64,000 bases of DNA, from NCBI RefSeq assembly GCF_954871325.1, contig NC_088777.1, forward strand, positions 49,019,366 through 49,083,365. The letters are read 5' to 3'. The number at the start of each line of letters is the position of its first letter. Positions within the stretch are counted from its first letter, which is position 1. Below, one piece after another: positions 1 to 10,929 of the stretch. The notes beneath the pieces were generated by a model. It was given only the letters and a program-made list of their open reading frames with translations, was not told the origin of the DNA and ran no database searches. The position numbers were made by a program, and so were the translations under genes. The stretch comes from Gordionus sp. m RMFG-2023 (lineage: Eukaryota > Nematomorpha > Gordioida > Chordodea > Parachordodidae).

Positions 1-25
1 AGAAAGAAAGAAAAAGAAAGAAAAG
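1..25. repeat. (AAAG)n microsatellite, cut by window start
   Basis: Imperfect AAAG repeats open the window and probably continue outside it. The same motif, or its complement CTTT, recurs at about 5.8, 12.3, 20.35, 27.25 and 27.7 kb. Confidence 0.85.
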
Positions 26-2577
26 GGTAGGGTCGGATAACTTGTATAAAATATTTTCCTGTCCTGCCCAGTCTGGAATTTTAAAACGAGCCCGATCTGT
101 GATCCCTTTTTTTTTTAAACCAAGATTTTCCAAAACTATGTATATATATAATAAATTTTTAATTAAATTTTTTATCTTTGAAAAAAACGAGTTTTAGAAG
201 CTTTCAAATATTGTTTATTATCATCTTTTGGGAGATCAAAAACATGTAATCTTCATCAAACAAACTTGGTTTAAAAACAAGAAATACTATAATCTCTTCA
301 TATATATATATATATTTTTAACACCTACCCTACTAACTTAAGTATTATAAATTCCTTTATTTAACAAAATTTTATTAGCCTAAAAAAAAATAATACAAAA
401 ACGATGAAATTGGGAGTAAAAATCTTTTCCCCTTTATGGTATATATAAAATGTTGGTAAATCTAAATCTAAACATTTAAAGGAATTCCAAATCCCATACG
501 TTATATAGAAGAAATAGATCTTTTAAAATTTATATTCCCTTAAAAAAAATAAACTTTTTAAAAAAACTTGAAATTAAAAATTATTAGTTAAAATAAGTAT
601 ATTAACCACATTATTATATGTATTAATTATCCACGAGAGTTTACTGGGGAATATAGCTACTAGAGGTCTGCAAATGGCATTTTCAGGCCCGGCCCGGTGG
701 GAATTTAGTTCTTACCCGGCTCGGCTAAATAAACCGATATATATTGTTTGAATCACCAAAAATTAACTCTACTATTTTATAATATTGTGGAGAGTGCTTA
801 AATTTAAAAAAAAAACAATATAATTTATGGATTTATTTTACTTCTATGAAAAGAAATATCAGAAATTCATCAAAAATAAAATTTTGGCCGATCTAAAATA
901 TAATATTTTCGGACGTTACGCATAGTCCCATTTCAGACATCTAATTAGCCAACATCTCAGAGATTTTTCAAACTGTTACTACGAAATATTGCGTAGATAT
1001 TTTGACCTGGGTTTTTCGGAATCTCCTATTTTATGTTAAATTATATATCTGCAAAGTTTTATCCAATTTTTCTTTTTGGAAGATAAAAAAAAACGTATTC
1101 TAATGCTTAGAATTTTTCTTCTTCTATAAAATCTAATTTACAATTATTGTTAAATTTTATCTATTTAAATCATTTTTGCTTTATTTTCGACTCTTCTTTA
1201 CACAAATTCACACAATTTTAATTTTTTTATTTAATATTTATAAATTGGTTTATAATTCTGATTTATTTATTTATATAATTAATTTTAAGTTAAACTTTGA
1301 TAAATGCCTTACAATATCTTAGCTTATAATATAAAAATTTGCATGGGATGTATATATTTTCAAGCGTTTCCCACCTTTGCAACTCAAAAGGTTAAATATT
1401 GGTAGATCATAGCCCTAATTTTATATTTCCTTGCTTTCAGATCCATTTTTTATTACTAATTTCTCTTGTAGACCTGAAGGCCCGATTCGAAATAATTTTA
1501 AAAAACCCGGGATGAGAACCTAAAGAAAAAATTCAGATGGTAATTAAAAATAAAGCTAAAAAATCGGAAATCCTAAAAAAAAAGTCGAACCATGGCAGAT
1601 CTCCGTATAATTAGCGATAAAATTTTTTTTTATATAATATACATGTGAACTTACAATGTCTACAGTAAGTAAAGGAATATATAACAGATTAATTTAACTA
1701 CAAATAATTTTTTTGGAAAGAATAAAGGCAATTTTAATAATATAAAATCCACACTTTCGTTCTAAGAATTAGTTTTTCATTTTTCCTTATTTAGTTCAGT
1801 TACAAATTACATCTTTATAAAGTAACGAAATGTATCTAACTATTAACAGTTTTGTTTTGAAAGTAAACATATTTCAGTTACAATTCAAAAGTAGGCCATA
1901 TTTCGTCATTAACCTATATAAGTTTTTAAAAAAATCTTGGCACTTAAAATTCGGCATTTCGCTAGCGAAGCCAAAGAATTTTTTATATATATACGACAAA
2001 AATTACAAAATAGAAATTTTTAGATATAATTATGTTTCCTCTCTGGGAACGCAATTATGAAATTTATTTTAATAGTGTCTTAATATTATAAGTGTTTTGA
2101 ATATTATGATAGAAATTTATAATAAATAGCCGTTATATTAGATTATATATTTTCAAAAATTAAGTTATTTAATAACTTTTTTTTTATTTAATCAAAGAAA
2201 TTTACTTTGAAAATACAATTTAATCAAAAGGAATTTACATGAAAATACAGTCTAAATAAAGAAATATGCCACTGAAAAAAAAATTAATATAATATTTATT
2301 TACACAGCCAAAAAATAATTTATCACAACCAGGGACGCCCAACAAAGACACTTGTGCATTTCTTTTTTCTTCCATTTCCGGTCAAAATATATGTTCATTT
2401 CCATGTTTTAAGTTCGAAAAAATATCTAATTTTTACTTATATTTTCAATAAATATGTAAAAATTTTTATTTATTAATCTAACAAAATATAAATCTAGATT
2501 TTTTTATACACATCTAAATATAGACACATATTCTGTAAAAGATATTCTTTTGTTTAAGCGCGGTAATATTATTATAA
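26..2577. other. AT-rich spacer, no gene seen
   Basis: Both strands hold only short chance reading frames. The only structured piece is the small GGCCCGGCCC-bearing hAT-like fragment near 660-735. A block at 990-1036 (AGATATTTTGACCTGGG and following) recurs at about 7242-7285, so it is a dispersed repeat of unknown type. Confidence 0.6.
658..735 (+). mobile_element. Fragment of hAT-like MITE (YAGAGRYCTGCA family)
   Basis: It starts TAGAGGTCTGCA and carries a GGCCCGGCCCGG block within otherwise AT-rich DNA. Pieces with the same start and GC block lie at 23599, 24254, about 45200, 55925 and 61507. The 23599 copy shows both inverted ends. Here only one end is visible. Confidence 0.45.
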
Positions 2578-2585
2578 ATCCAAGA

Positions 2586-2830
2586 TAGTGCTGTTAAACG
2601 GCTCATTTTGAGCCGATTTTTCAAAATGGATAACTCAATATTTTAGCCAGAAATATTGCCTAAGTCTCGAGATTTCCATAATATATGTCTGAACCTTTGT
2701 TCCTTCTATGAGCAAAATCTTCAGGCTTGCCTAATATTGATCAAATATTGAGTTAACCGTTTTTAATATTAAGTTGGACATAATATTGATTAAATATGTA
2801 AAATACATAACGAGCGGTTTAACAACACTA
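2586..2830. mobile_element. TAGTG-family fold-back MITE, complete
   Basis: The left end TAGTGCTGTTAAACGGCTC and right end GCGGTTTAACAACACTA are inverted repeats, and the arms pair over most of the element. It is flanked by a perfect 8-bp direct repeat, ATCCAAGA, at 2578-2585 and 2831-2838. An 8-bp target duplication with TA.TG ends is typical of hAT DNA transposons. No coding capacity. It is longer than most copies here because the right arm carries an extra AT-rich piece. Confidence 0.85.
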
Positions 2831-2838
2831 ATCCAAGA

Positions 2839-3763
2839 GTCTAATAAGCCAACGTTTTATGCGAGGAAGTTAAGGCATTCTTGCTCTACAAGAAATCACT
2901 CATTTCTGAATTGACTGATTCTGAACAGATTATTTTTTAGAAAATTTGAAATCGTTTTTTTTTAAACATCCCCCTTGTTTTCGTGTTTCATATATATACT
3001 CCACTTTTTGAAAGAAATTATGTTAGCTCTATATTTATTAATTATAACGAAGGTTAATTTATATCTTCGTTGCACACTGTATATAACAATATTAGAATTA
3101 TTAAATTAAAATTAAATACAGATATAAGATAAGAATCCATTACGTGAGCAATAAATGCTCAGTTGAAACTTTATCAAAATGGTAAGAAGCAAATATTTGA
3201 TTTGATATATGACAAAAACATAAAATAACCAAGGATTTCAGCTAGAGAGCCCTTGGAAAGAGAATCCGTGTGGCTCTTGATCCTATTAATATCCATTTTA
3301 TAAGTATGGAGATAAGATTATTATTTGTTAGGTTTTTATGAATAATTAAAATTGCTATTTGAATAGCTTTCCTGCCGTGCTTTTCTCCTTCTCATTACAA
3401 CTATAACTAACTCTAAATACATAGGGTATAGTTCCACTCTCAATCTTAACATCTGTGTTACAAGGTTTGTTGGTATCCTTTAGGAAAAAAAAAATCGGTA
3501 TAATGTTAGACAAAATTTATAGATAAATGGGATGCCGAGTAAATTTTTATAAAAATAAATTTAAGTGAGAGGGTAGGCAGGTTAAATAATGCTCAAAAGC
3601 TCTGTTCGGAAGTCGGAACACCGAAACTCGAATAGATTGTTGAAAATAAATTTATCAAAAAAAGGGATGCATGATACTAATCGATTGAGGAGGCATACTC
3701 AAAGGCCCGTGAGGACTTGTATATTAAAATTCCCTCTGGCTATTCGTAGCGCACAGGTCTATG
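2839..3763. other. Spacer, no gene recognised
   Basis: Low-complexity AT-rich DNA. A slightly GC-richer patch at 3540-3790 has an open frame of 66 codons on the plus strand that runs into a MITE; I do not recognise it and do not call it a gene. Confidence 0.5.
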
Positions 3764-3845
3764 CAGTGTTGTTAAACGGCTCAATTTAGCCGATTTTAAA
3801 TTAGGATTTTGGCTAAAAATTAATAATAAACAAGCCTCGAGTTTC
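3764..3845. mobile_element. TAGTG-family MITE, left half only
   Basis: It begins CAGTGTTGTTAAACGGCTCAA and reaches the AAGCCTCGAG core, then homology stops. The following 3846-4040 stretch, with GGGCGG and GGGCGGGGG runs, is GC-rich for this window and may be part of another degraded element. Confidence 0.6.
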
Positions 3846-3859
3846 CCCTCGTCTGCAAT

Positions 3860-5786
3860 GGGCGGTTTTTTAGCCCATATTTTAATAATTGGGCGAGATA
3901 GCTGGGTTAAAAAATATTTTTTTAAAAGAGAATTTTAGATATTTTTCGGGAAATGACCTTTTTAAATATTATTACGGGTCGGCTGGTTAAACAGAATTTT
4001 ATAAATGGGCGGGGGTGGGTGGGGGGGGGTCAAAAAATTTTTAAAAACAAAGAGTAGGAGGGTTTGTTGGAAAAACTTCGTTCAATAAAAACCACTAGTC
4101 CAAAGTTCACTGCCTTCGATGAGCAAAAATTTTTTTTTTTGAGCTGTTTAACAAAATTAGGTCTATGTCTATTATTTAAACTGGCTCATATAAAATGTAA
4201 GAAAATTAATGGTATAAAAAAAAATTTTTTAAAAAAAAATGAAACTTTATTAATAAAAAATGAAACTTTTTTTTTTAAAAAAAATCGTAAGAATCTTAAG
4301 AGAGATGTTTTCAATTTAATTTTTTAAAAAAAAAGGTTAAAAATAAATAAATAAAATAATAATCCTGACCGAACCCTTAAAGAATACGGATAGATCTCCT
4401 CACCCCTCCCCAAAAGTGCCAGGCTTCTAGCTTCTAAATATTTTTTTAAAAAAAGAAACATAAAATAATGTTAAATTCGTTTTTGATTTTGACGAATGAA
4501 GCATTTATATTTTTAAAGCATTTTTAATTTTTTTAACTTCAGTTTTATCTTTTAATACATATATTGTAAAATAAAAAATATATATATTGATAGATTAGTT
4601 GTATATGTGTTTTGTGTATTATGTAAGTTACATTACAAAGTAAGTATATATAAGTATTTTATAATAATAGAATAGATATTAAAAGTACTTATTTATTTAA
4701 AGAGTTCTTTCATACTTTGTTCTTTAAAAAGAGGAAAAGAAATGAGAATAAAATCTTTGATTAATTATTTCACATCTTTATTTATTTTCAATTTTTCTTA
4801 GTGGAAGATAGGAAAAAGGGAGGAAAAAAAAAAGAATATCGTTGATTTTTTTAGGGATTAAATAGCGAAGCCCCACGTGATTGTTTGATTCACAATTCTA
4901 GAAATATGAGCCACCGGTTCCAAAAATCCCTGTCCGTGGTCCAGGCACGTAAAAATTTAGAAACTTTTAAATTATTTCTTCCTAATTAATTTTGTGATTG
5001 TTTTTTTATTTAACGAAGCTGACTTTGGAAAATTCGTAATAGAAAATTTATTTTTAAACGGGTGAGTTCGGTTCGCGCAGATCAACAGTTTAACCAATCA
5101 AATTGGTCTTCAAAGCCTAAAAAACATGAAGCATCGTAGTCCATCTTAAGATTACAAAAAACTAGCCCAGGCCTAGGTTGACCGTGCCCCCGTCCGCCTA
5201 CACAAAAATTTGGATAGTGACTCTCACCTCCTGAACACTTGCACCCAATTTAGCGACCACCCTTGGCTAACGGGTTCAATTTATCTCTTCATTTCAAAGT
5301 GATATCTGATTTTTTTTTATGGTAATAATAATAATAAATACGAACCCATTATAAGGGTATCTTTAATTCTGAAATACTTTTATGTAAAGAATTAAATATT
5401 ATACCCTTTGGAAAGGTGGAAATTGGTGAGGGGTGTGGGATCTAGGGTGGGAAGTGGGAATGATGCTTATTCTTATTATTTTTTTAAGGTACAAGATTTT
5501 AATAATTGTTAAAAATATGAGTGGTAAATTCAAAAAAACAAAAAAAAAATTAAAATGTTTTTTAAATAAAAAAAAACATAATTTTAAACACACATTAAGC
5601 ATCTGTTTCATATATTTACAACTAAAAAAAATGTATATTAAGAATACTGGCAAAAAAAATTAAGAATTAGGGAGACAACGCAGTTGAAATTTAAACACTA
5701 TTGTTGCAGTATTATATCATATTTTGGAAATCTATATTTAAACTTATTGAAAGAAGGTTGGTAAAATTTTGTCCTTTCTTTTTTAT
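3860..5786. other. Spacer, no gene recognised
   Basis: It contains long A and T runs, a G-run near 4020, and patches of normal base composition at 4865-4960 and 5040-5290 without a convincing frame or splice pattern. Open frames at 4064-4327 and 5399-5663 are Lys/Phe/Asn-rich products of A/T runs. Confidence 0.5.
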
Positions 5787-5833
5787 ACTTTCTTTCTTTC
5801 TTTCTTTCTTTCATTCTTTCTTTCTTTCTTTTT
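5787..5833. repeat. (CTTT)n microsatellite
   Basis: About eleven CTTT units with one interruption, followed by a T run. Confidence 0.9.
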
Positions 5834-6866
5834 TTTTTCGTAAAACCTTCTTTTTTTTCTCTCTTTCATTATTAGTCTTCTTCTATTTATTTTTTTTTTA
5901 GATGAAAAGTAAATTTACAATCAAAATAAAATTAATTTGAACTCATAAAAATTCATATTAAAATAACTATTAGTTATTATAGTTATAGTATAATACTTAT
6001 GGTAAGAATTAAAAATAATAAGGTTGATAAAATGTAATCCTTAGGTTTAGGATTTAGAAATAAACAAGCATATGTAATTGGATACAGCTATAAGATTGAT
6101 ATGATATTACGCCCCTTTATCTGTTCCATGATTTCCTTCTCCAAGCTTAATTTGTCCCGAATTTCTTTGAGTTTGATCCATATATAGAAAAAAAAATTTT
6201 TTTTGATAATAAACTTTATCCGAAGGTCCTGAGGCATAGCAACAAACACCACAGAGATTTTTTTTAAATTGTAACTACAATGTAAGGGATATCGAGAGTG
6301 TTATCCAGGGGCGGGTACATTTTTCTCAAATATAAATTAAAATCTAATGAACTTTGACATTTGAAATTTAAACCGCAAAATGCATTTCAAAAGATACTAC
6401 AATTCAATTCAATTTAAAAATGTGTCGTTTATGAAAAGTTTTAAATATAAAATTTAAATTTTGTTAAACACGTCCAAAAGTAACTATAATTTTTTTTTAT
6501 ATATAAAATTATTCAAGGCAAAATATCAAATTTCTAAATGATATGATAAATCTCAATTTTATCATGGTATAAAAAAATATTGAAAATTATTTATGGTAAA
6601 TTTAAATTACTTAAAATTAAATTTTAATTAAATGTGAAGACCTTGGGGCAGGTTTTAGACGGAAATGGGTAATTTGCTATCTTTAGGCATGAATTTATTT
6701 TTTTTAAGATCCTTAGAAGCCACGAGTTTATGTATGGTTGCGAATGACAATATGATTGACTTATATTTTTGTAAATTGTATGACAGTTTTAAAGTGACAA
6801 CAAGTTTTTTTCAGGTGATATATTAAAATATTTTTTCTAAAAATAAAGGTAATCGCTATAACATGC
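5834..6866. other. AT-rich spacer
   Basis: No gene, RNA or clear repeat recognised on either strand. Confidence 0.5.
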
Positions 6867-7232
6867 ATCGTGATAGGCTAAAATGTACCCCGGGGTGTTC
6901 ATCATTTTTCAAAAATTTCATTATTTCTACTGTAGAGAAGATATAATGTAAAGAATAAAAACTTACGCTTAAATATTTTGAAAAAATTGTTTCGTCTATT
7001 AATTTTTATAGCACTTCAATTTTTATAAGAACAATATAAACCCTAACACCAATCGTGATAGGCTAATATGTACCCCGGGATGTTCACCATTTTCCTAATT
7101 TTTTTTCTTAAATATTAATTTCTACTGTAGAGAAGATATAAATGTAATGAATAAAACCATGCTTAAATATTTGAAAAAATTGTTTCATCTATTTATTTTC
7201 ACAGCACTTAAAGAACAATATAACCCCCGGTC
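6867..7232. repeat. Two-copy tandem duplication, period about 185 bp
   Basis: ATCGTGATAGGCTAA followed by ATGTACCCCGGG starts at 6867 and again at 7052. CTACTGTAGAGAAGATATAA and AAATTGTTTC follow in the same order in both copies. The copies differ by many substitutions and small indels, so the duplication is not recent. No coding role seen. Confidence 0.8.
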
Positions 7233-7636
7233 TCCCCTTAGATATTTTGACCTGGGGTTTTTTTTGGTATTAGTCTCTTATTTTATGCCTAATATTTTTC
7301 CCGTATTGAATGATTTTTTTCAGGGTAAAAACGTTTTTTTATTTGGAGTCAAAAAAACGCCAATATCAATTCTTATAATTTTAAGAATAAATATATATAT
7401 ATATTATTTGAAAACAAGTATACGCTAATAAAAAAAAATATTGATTATTGCATGTTATAAATAGATTTTTATCGGTAAAGTTATGAAAAACATAGCAGTA
7501 ATTTTGATTATTTTTTTTAATCGAAACTTCAAATAAAAATTCGCATGAAATTTTCCATTCATTTTATAAATCTTCAAATTTTTTTAATATTTAATAATAT
7601 TAATGTATAAGATTTTACTTTAATTAAATTTCTAAC

Positions 7637-7827
7637 AGAGTGTTGTTACGCCGATTTTTAAAAACGGCTAAATCAATATTTTATCCAGAAAAATATTACA
7701 CAAGCCCGAAGATTTTGCTCATAGAAGGAACAAAGGTCTAGAAATATATTATCGAATTTTTCTGGCTAATGTAAAGATCTAAACGTTTTTAAAAAATCGG
7801 TTCAAAACGAGCCGTTTAACATAACTA
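7637..7827. mobile_element. TAGTG-family fold-back MITE
   Basis: Left AGTGTTGTTACGCCGATTTT and right GAGCCGTTTAACATAACTA pair as inverted ends. Flanks share TCTAACA on both sides, consistent with an 8-bp target duplication that has lost one match. The CAAGCCCGAAGATTTTGCTC core is shared with the other copies. Confidence 0.75.
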
Positions 7828-7960
7828 GTCTAACATATCAAAGCTTAAAATATAAAATTGTATACGAGATATATATATATATATATAACTTTTAAAACGG
7901 GGGTGAGCAACGCCTCATCCAACTACTGGTGTTATGATTTTTCGACCTTTTACCTCAAGG

Positions 7961-8214
7961 GTATAGCTGGGTAATTTACCATATTTTTAACCGTTTAAGC
8001 CGACATTTTAGCCGCTAAAAACATCGGGTTAAACCATATTTTTAACCGAAAACTATCACTTTGGCCTTGGAAAATTTTTTCTTGAAAAGATAGCAGCTTA
8101 AATTTGAAAAAAAACTATTATAAATTGGAACGCCTTAATATTAACGGATTTTTTCCGGCAAACGCCTGATGATTGAGCAGAATTAGCCGACATTTAGCCA
8201 TTACCCAGCTATAC
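7961..8214. mobile_element. Non-autonomous element with 15-bp perfect inverted ends
   Basis: GTATAGCTGGGTAAT at 7961-7975 is exactly inverted at 8200-8214. Inside, AAGCCGACATTTTAGCC and AGCCGACATTTAGCC also repeat. Non-coding. It resembles a MITE, but I cannot fix its superfamily because the flanking duplication is unclear. Confidence 0.55.
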
Positions 8215-8902
8215 GCGTGAAGGGTTATTAACCTAACTTCTAAATCTTGCGGAAAATATGCTCAAATTTCCAAAAATTAATTCAAATGGCAACAAAATAA
8301 AATGACTATCTTATTAGTGTTTCTAAATCGTATTTGAACATTATAAAGGAAAACAGTTCATAGAAAATATTGCGAAGAAAAAAAAATATATATGGCGGAG
8401 ATTTTTAGAACCCGGCATATCTGATTTTTTCTTCTTCCAAGTTGTGAGGTCAGAAATGTTTTTTTTAAAGAAATAAATAAGTCAGATGCGACATTATTTG
8501 GAGATGACTGACAGTTTCAGAACCTATCACCGAACCTCTAACTCAGTAATAATTTTTAGATATCTTTTGTAATTTAATATATATATCACTATGACTAACA
8601 TTGGCACATCCTCCCAGCAATCTATTTTTTTTATCACCTTTCTCTCTCCTATTTGATTTCCCTCGATCACAAACTCCCAAGAATTTATTGAAGCCATTTT
8701 TTTTTGCCAGTGTGTTCATTTTACCCTTTATTAGTAATCCTTTTAAATTTGTTGAGGAACAATAACTTTCTATCACATACACCATTGTTAAACTTTAAAT
8801 TAGCGGTCCGAGAAGAGAAGAAAAGATAAATTTTACGATTTATCTATTATAGAAATAAACAAAAAGCAAAATATTTTAAATTCTCTGGCCGAGCAATCCC
8901 GA
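8215..8902. other. Downstream flank of the 8.9-10.8 kb gene
   Basis: Probably 3' untranslated or intergenic sequence of the minus-strand gene. A minus-strand frame at 8543-8785 codes for an 80-residue Lys-rich peptide without a recognisable domain, and its base composition resembles spacer. Candidate AATAAA-like signals are common here, so I do not choose one. Confidence 0.4.
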
Positions 8903-8907
8903 CTAGA

Positions 8908-10815
8908 TCATAAGTTCCATTGGATCGGATTTTGTAGTTCCACGAGGGACTTTAAAAAAAAATGTGAATTTGTAAAAAAAAAATAATCAAAATATGGTTT
9001 ACCGCAATGAAAGGGAGAGCCGTAACAAATTTTACGAATTTCCTTTTTAAGTTTAGCCGTAGAATCGAAGGGGATAGATTTGAGATTGAATATATTTTCG
9101 CCGGAATTCAAGTCCTGACTAAGATTGTTAATTGAAGAAGAAGAAGTATTAAGACGAATCGGATGCAATCGTTCCAAGAACAGGATATAGGAATCATCGT
9201 TAGGAGGTGCCACCTTATTATCGTAATCGGTCGGAGGCGAGCAAACGTTATATTTGCCGTTGAACAGGGGATCAAAAATCTGTCCCACACCTGTAGCGGT
9301 TTGAGGTTCGGCCGTAATAGGTCTAATCGATCCAGAATTATCGGAGGAATACGGTAGTTTAGGGTGGAAACGGGGCGGCGACGGGTACCAGAAGTAAGAA
9401 AACCCTGATGACTTATTTGGCGCCACCTCTTTGTTGATAGTGGAATCGGAAAAAATTCCCGATTTGTCCCAAGTGAGATATATTTCTTGACCTATAAGAG
9501 AAGTATAATGTTGACCTCCTTTGATAATCTTGATAGGAGTCACCTTGAACGGCAGTATTATATCGTTAGATATTGTATTATCATTAATAGATCCCGAGTA
9601 ATGAGTCGTCGATTGATGAAGAGGATGTATTCGTTCATTAGTAACGTCTACTGGGTTTGTTCTATTTGAAGCATTGTAGATTCCTGTCATATAATTTTCT
9701 AATTTTTTTAGAAGAAATGCATCCCTTCCGGCCCACTTCTTCAATCTATCGTAGACGTCAAAAGTTTCCAAACGTATCGAAGAGTGAGCAGCAGGGCTGT
9801 TAAGCTCCATAAATTTTTGGTCCCCAAGGAATGCGGGAATATCGTTGGTCGTGTATTCCGTATTACGGTAGCACGAGAGGGGAACCATTTTGGCTACGAT
9901 TATTAAAGGAGTGTGCTGAACCAGGTCTGGAAAGGAACGAAGGGTAGTTTGGTATCTGTGAAGGTTCTCATTGGCGAAAGAAGGCGATATAGCGTCAGTT
10001 ATGCGATTCTGATTATAAATACTTTCACGAGAAGGAAGCCCTAATTTGAGTTTTAAAATTTCATAAGAAATTCCAGCTTTAAAACCTTCTCTTGAGGGGT
10101 GAGCTGTGGCGACACTATCTATATTTTCCTCCTCCGTATTATTGTGATCTAGGAGACCGAAGAGGTTTGGCAAAATTGAATCAAGGGACCGTTGTTTATA
10201 GCGTGTTAGGCTCTTATGATGCGGAGTGGTTATCGCTTTTATAGAGAATGGGGTAATGTTGCGATCGACACCGCGATAAAATAGTTTAAAATTGGTCTTG
10301 TCCCAGGATTTGGGTCTCCTTCTGTAATGATTTTTAAACGATTTTATTCGCCGTTTGAAAAAAACGTAATCTCGTAATACGTTTGCGGATGATTGGTTAA
10401 AGCGAGTAGCGTTCTTGGTCGAATTATTAGGTATTTCGAAGTAATGAATGGGGGTGGTGGTGTACGATGATCTTTCAATCCTCGAGACCCAGGGGGCCTT
10501 CATGCAATTGACGTCGTTTAGTAATATCGACATGAAGCACAAGAATACTATCAGAATCAAGGCTGGGTGTTTGATGAACGGGTTGGTCACGAGGTCGGTA
10601 TTGAATAAGGATGGCGATATTATCACCGCACGTGCCGCGCAGGAATTTGCGGTGTCAGAATTGATTTTATTAGGTGGATTAGGTTTGGGGTTGATAATTT
10701 TTTTAGCAAAAAGGGTGAAATTTTTTCGATTATTCACTAGATTCGGACAAACGGAATAAATGGTGGCAGGCAAAAAGGATCTTGTCGCATTTTCGGTTAA
10801 GCGCATATCACGCAT
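8908..10815 (-). CDS. Large secreted or type II membrane protein, 635 residues; vein/neuregulin-like N-region possible
   Basis: I do not recognise this with certainty. The frame is uninterrupted for 635 codons, with base composition and codon use far more balanced than the AT-rich surroundings, so it is a real exon. The ATG chosen is the first in frame, and a TAA lies directly upstream of it. Residues 84-99 form one strong hydrophobic segment after a polar 80-residue N-terminus, ending before NDVNC. That suits an internal signal or signal anchor, with the remainder extracellular. About ten N-glycosylation sequons and an Arg/Lys-rich, possibly furin-cleaved stretch (about 152-170) support secretion. 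Beta-strand-like stretches at about 302-314, 418-450 (FKVTPIKIIKGG, GQEIYLTWD) and 541-550 (YILFLERL), with few cysteines, loosely resemble the N-terminal region of vein/neuregulin precursors. No EGF domain is present in this exon. Upstream, a long CT tract ending TACAG marks a splice acceptor at 10912, so an earlier non-coding exon is likely. Confidence 0.8.
   Translation of the reverse strand: MRDMRLTENATRSFLPATIYSVCPNLVNNRKNFTLFAKKIINPKPNPPNKINSDTANSCAARAVIISPSLFNTDLVTNPFIKHPALILIVFLCFMSILLNDVNCMKAPWVSRIERSSYTTTPIHYFEIPNNSTKNATRFNQSSANVLRDYVFFKRRIKSFKNHYRRRPKSWDKTNFKLFYRGVDRNITPFSIKAITTPHHKSLTRYKQRSLDSILPNLFGLLDHNNTEEENIDSVATAHPSREGFKAGISYEILKLKLGLPSRESIYNQNRITDAISPSFANENLHRYQTTLRSFPDLVQHTPLIIVAKMVPLSCYRNTEYTTNDIPAFLGDQKFMELNSPAAHSSIRLETFDVYDRLKKWAGRDAFLLKKLENYMTGIYNASNRTNPVDVTNERIHPLHQSTTHYSGSINDNTISNDIILPFKVTPIKIIKGGQHYTSLIGQEIYLTWDKSGIFSDSTINKEVAPNKSSGFSYFWYPSPPRFHPKLPYSSDNSGSIRPITAEPQTATGVGQIFDPLFNGKYNVCSPPTDYDNKVAPPNDDSYILFLERLHPIRLNTSSSSINNLSQDLNSGENIFNLKSIPFDSTAKLKKEIRKICYGSPFHCGKPYFDYFFFTNSHFFLKSLVELQNPIQWNL
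8950..9002 (-). other. Possible 53-nt intron near the 3' end of the 8.9-10.8 kb gene
   Basis: Within the open frame, GTAAAC at 9002 and a T-rich tract ending AAAG at 8950 bound a 53-nt segment that translates only to Phe/Tyr/Ser-rich filler. Removing it changes the ending to HCVPRGTTKSDPMELMI with a stop at 8903-8905. The transposase at 58-60 kb has a 44-nt intron, so introns this short are plausible here. Retention would give the 635-residue form. Confidence 0.4.
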
Positions 10816-10889
10816 TTAAAACGTGAAATCGTGGGCAGCTGATCTCTATAATCTTCCACGAGAGATTCGTATGATTCATGTCCCATCAT
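10797..10889 (-). promoter_or_regulatory. Upstream open reading frame overlapping the main start
   Basis: In the 5' leader after the acceptor at 10912, two adjacent ATGs (10889 and 10886) open a 30-codon frame. It reads through and past the main ATG at 10815 and stops at 10797-10799. Ribosomes using it would bypass the main start, so it could damp translation of the secreted protein. Alternatively these codons are part of a differently spliced coding exon. Confidence 0.45.
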
Positions 10890-10929
10890 GTCGGAATGGC
10901 TTTCTCTTCTAGCTGTAGAGAGAGAGAGA

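Noticed and set aside
10448-10759. A 103-codon plus-strand frame, and other frames at 9108-9669
   Set aside because: They lie antisense to or in another frame of the 635-codon minus-strand exon, and are shadows of its balanced base composition.
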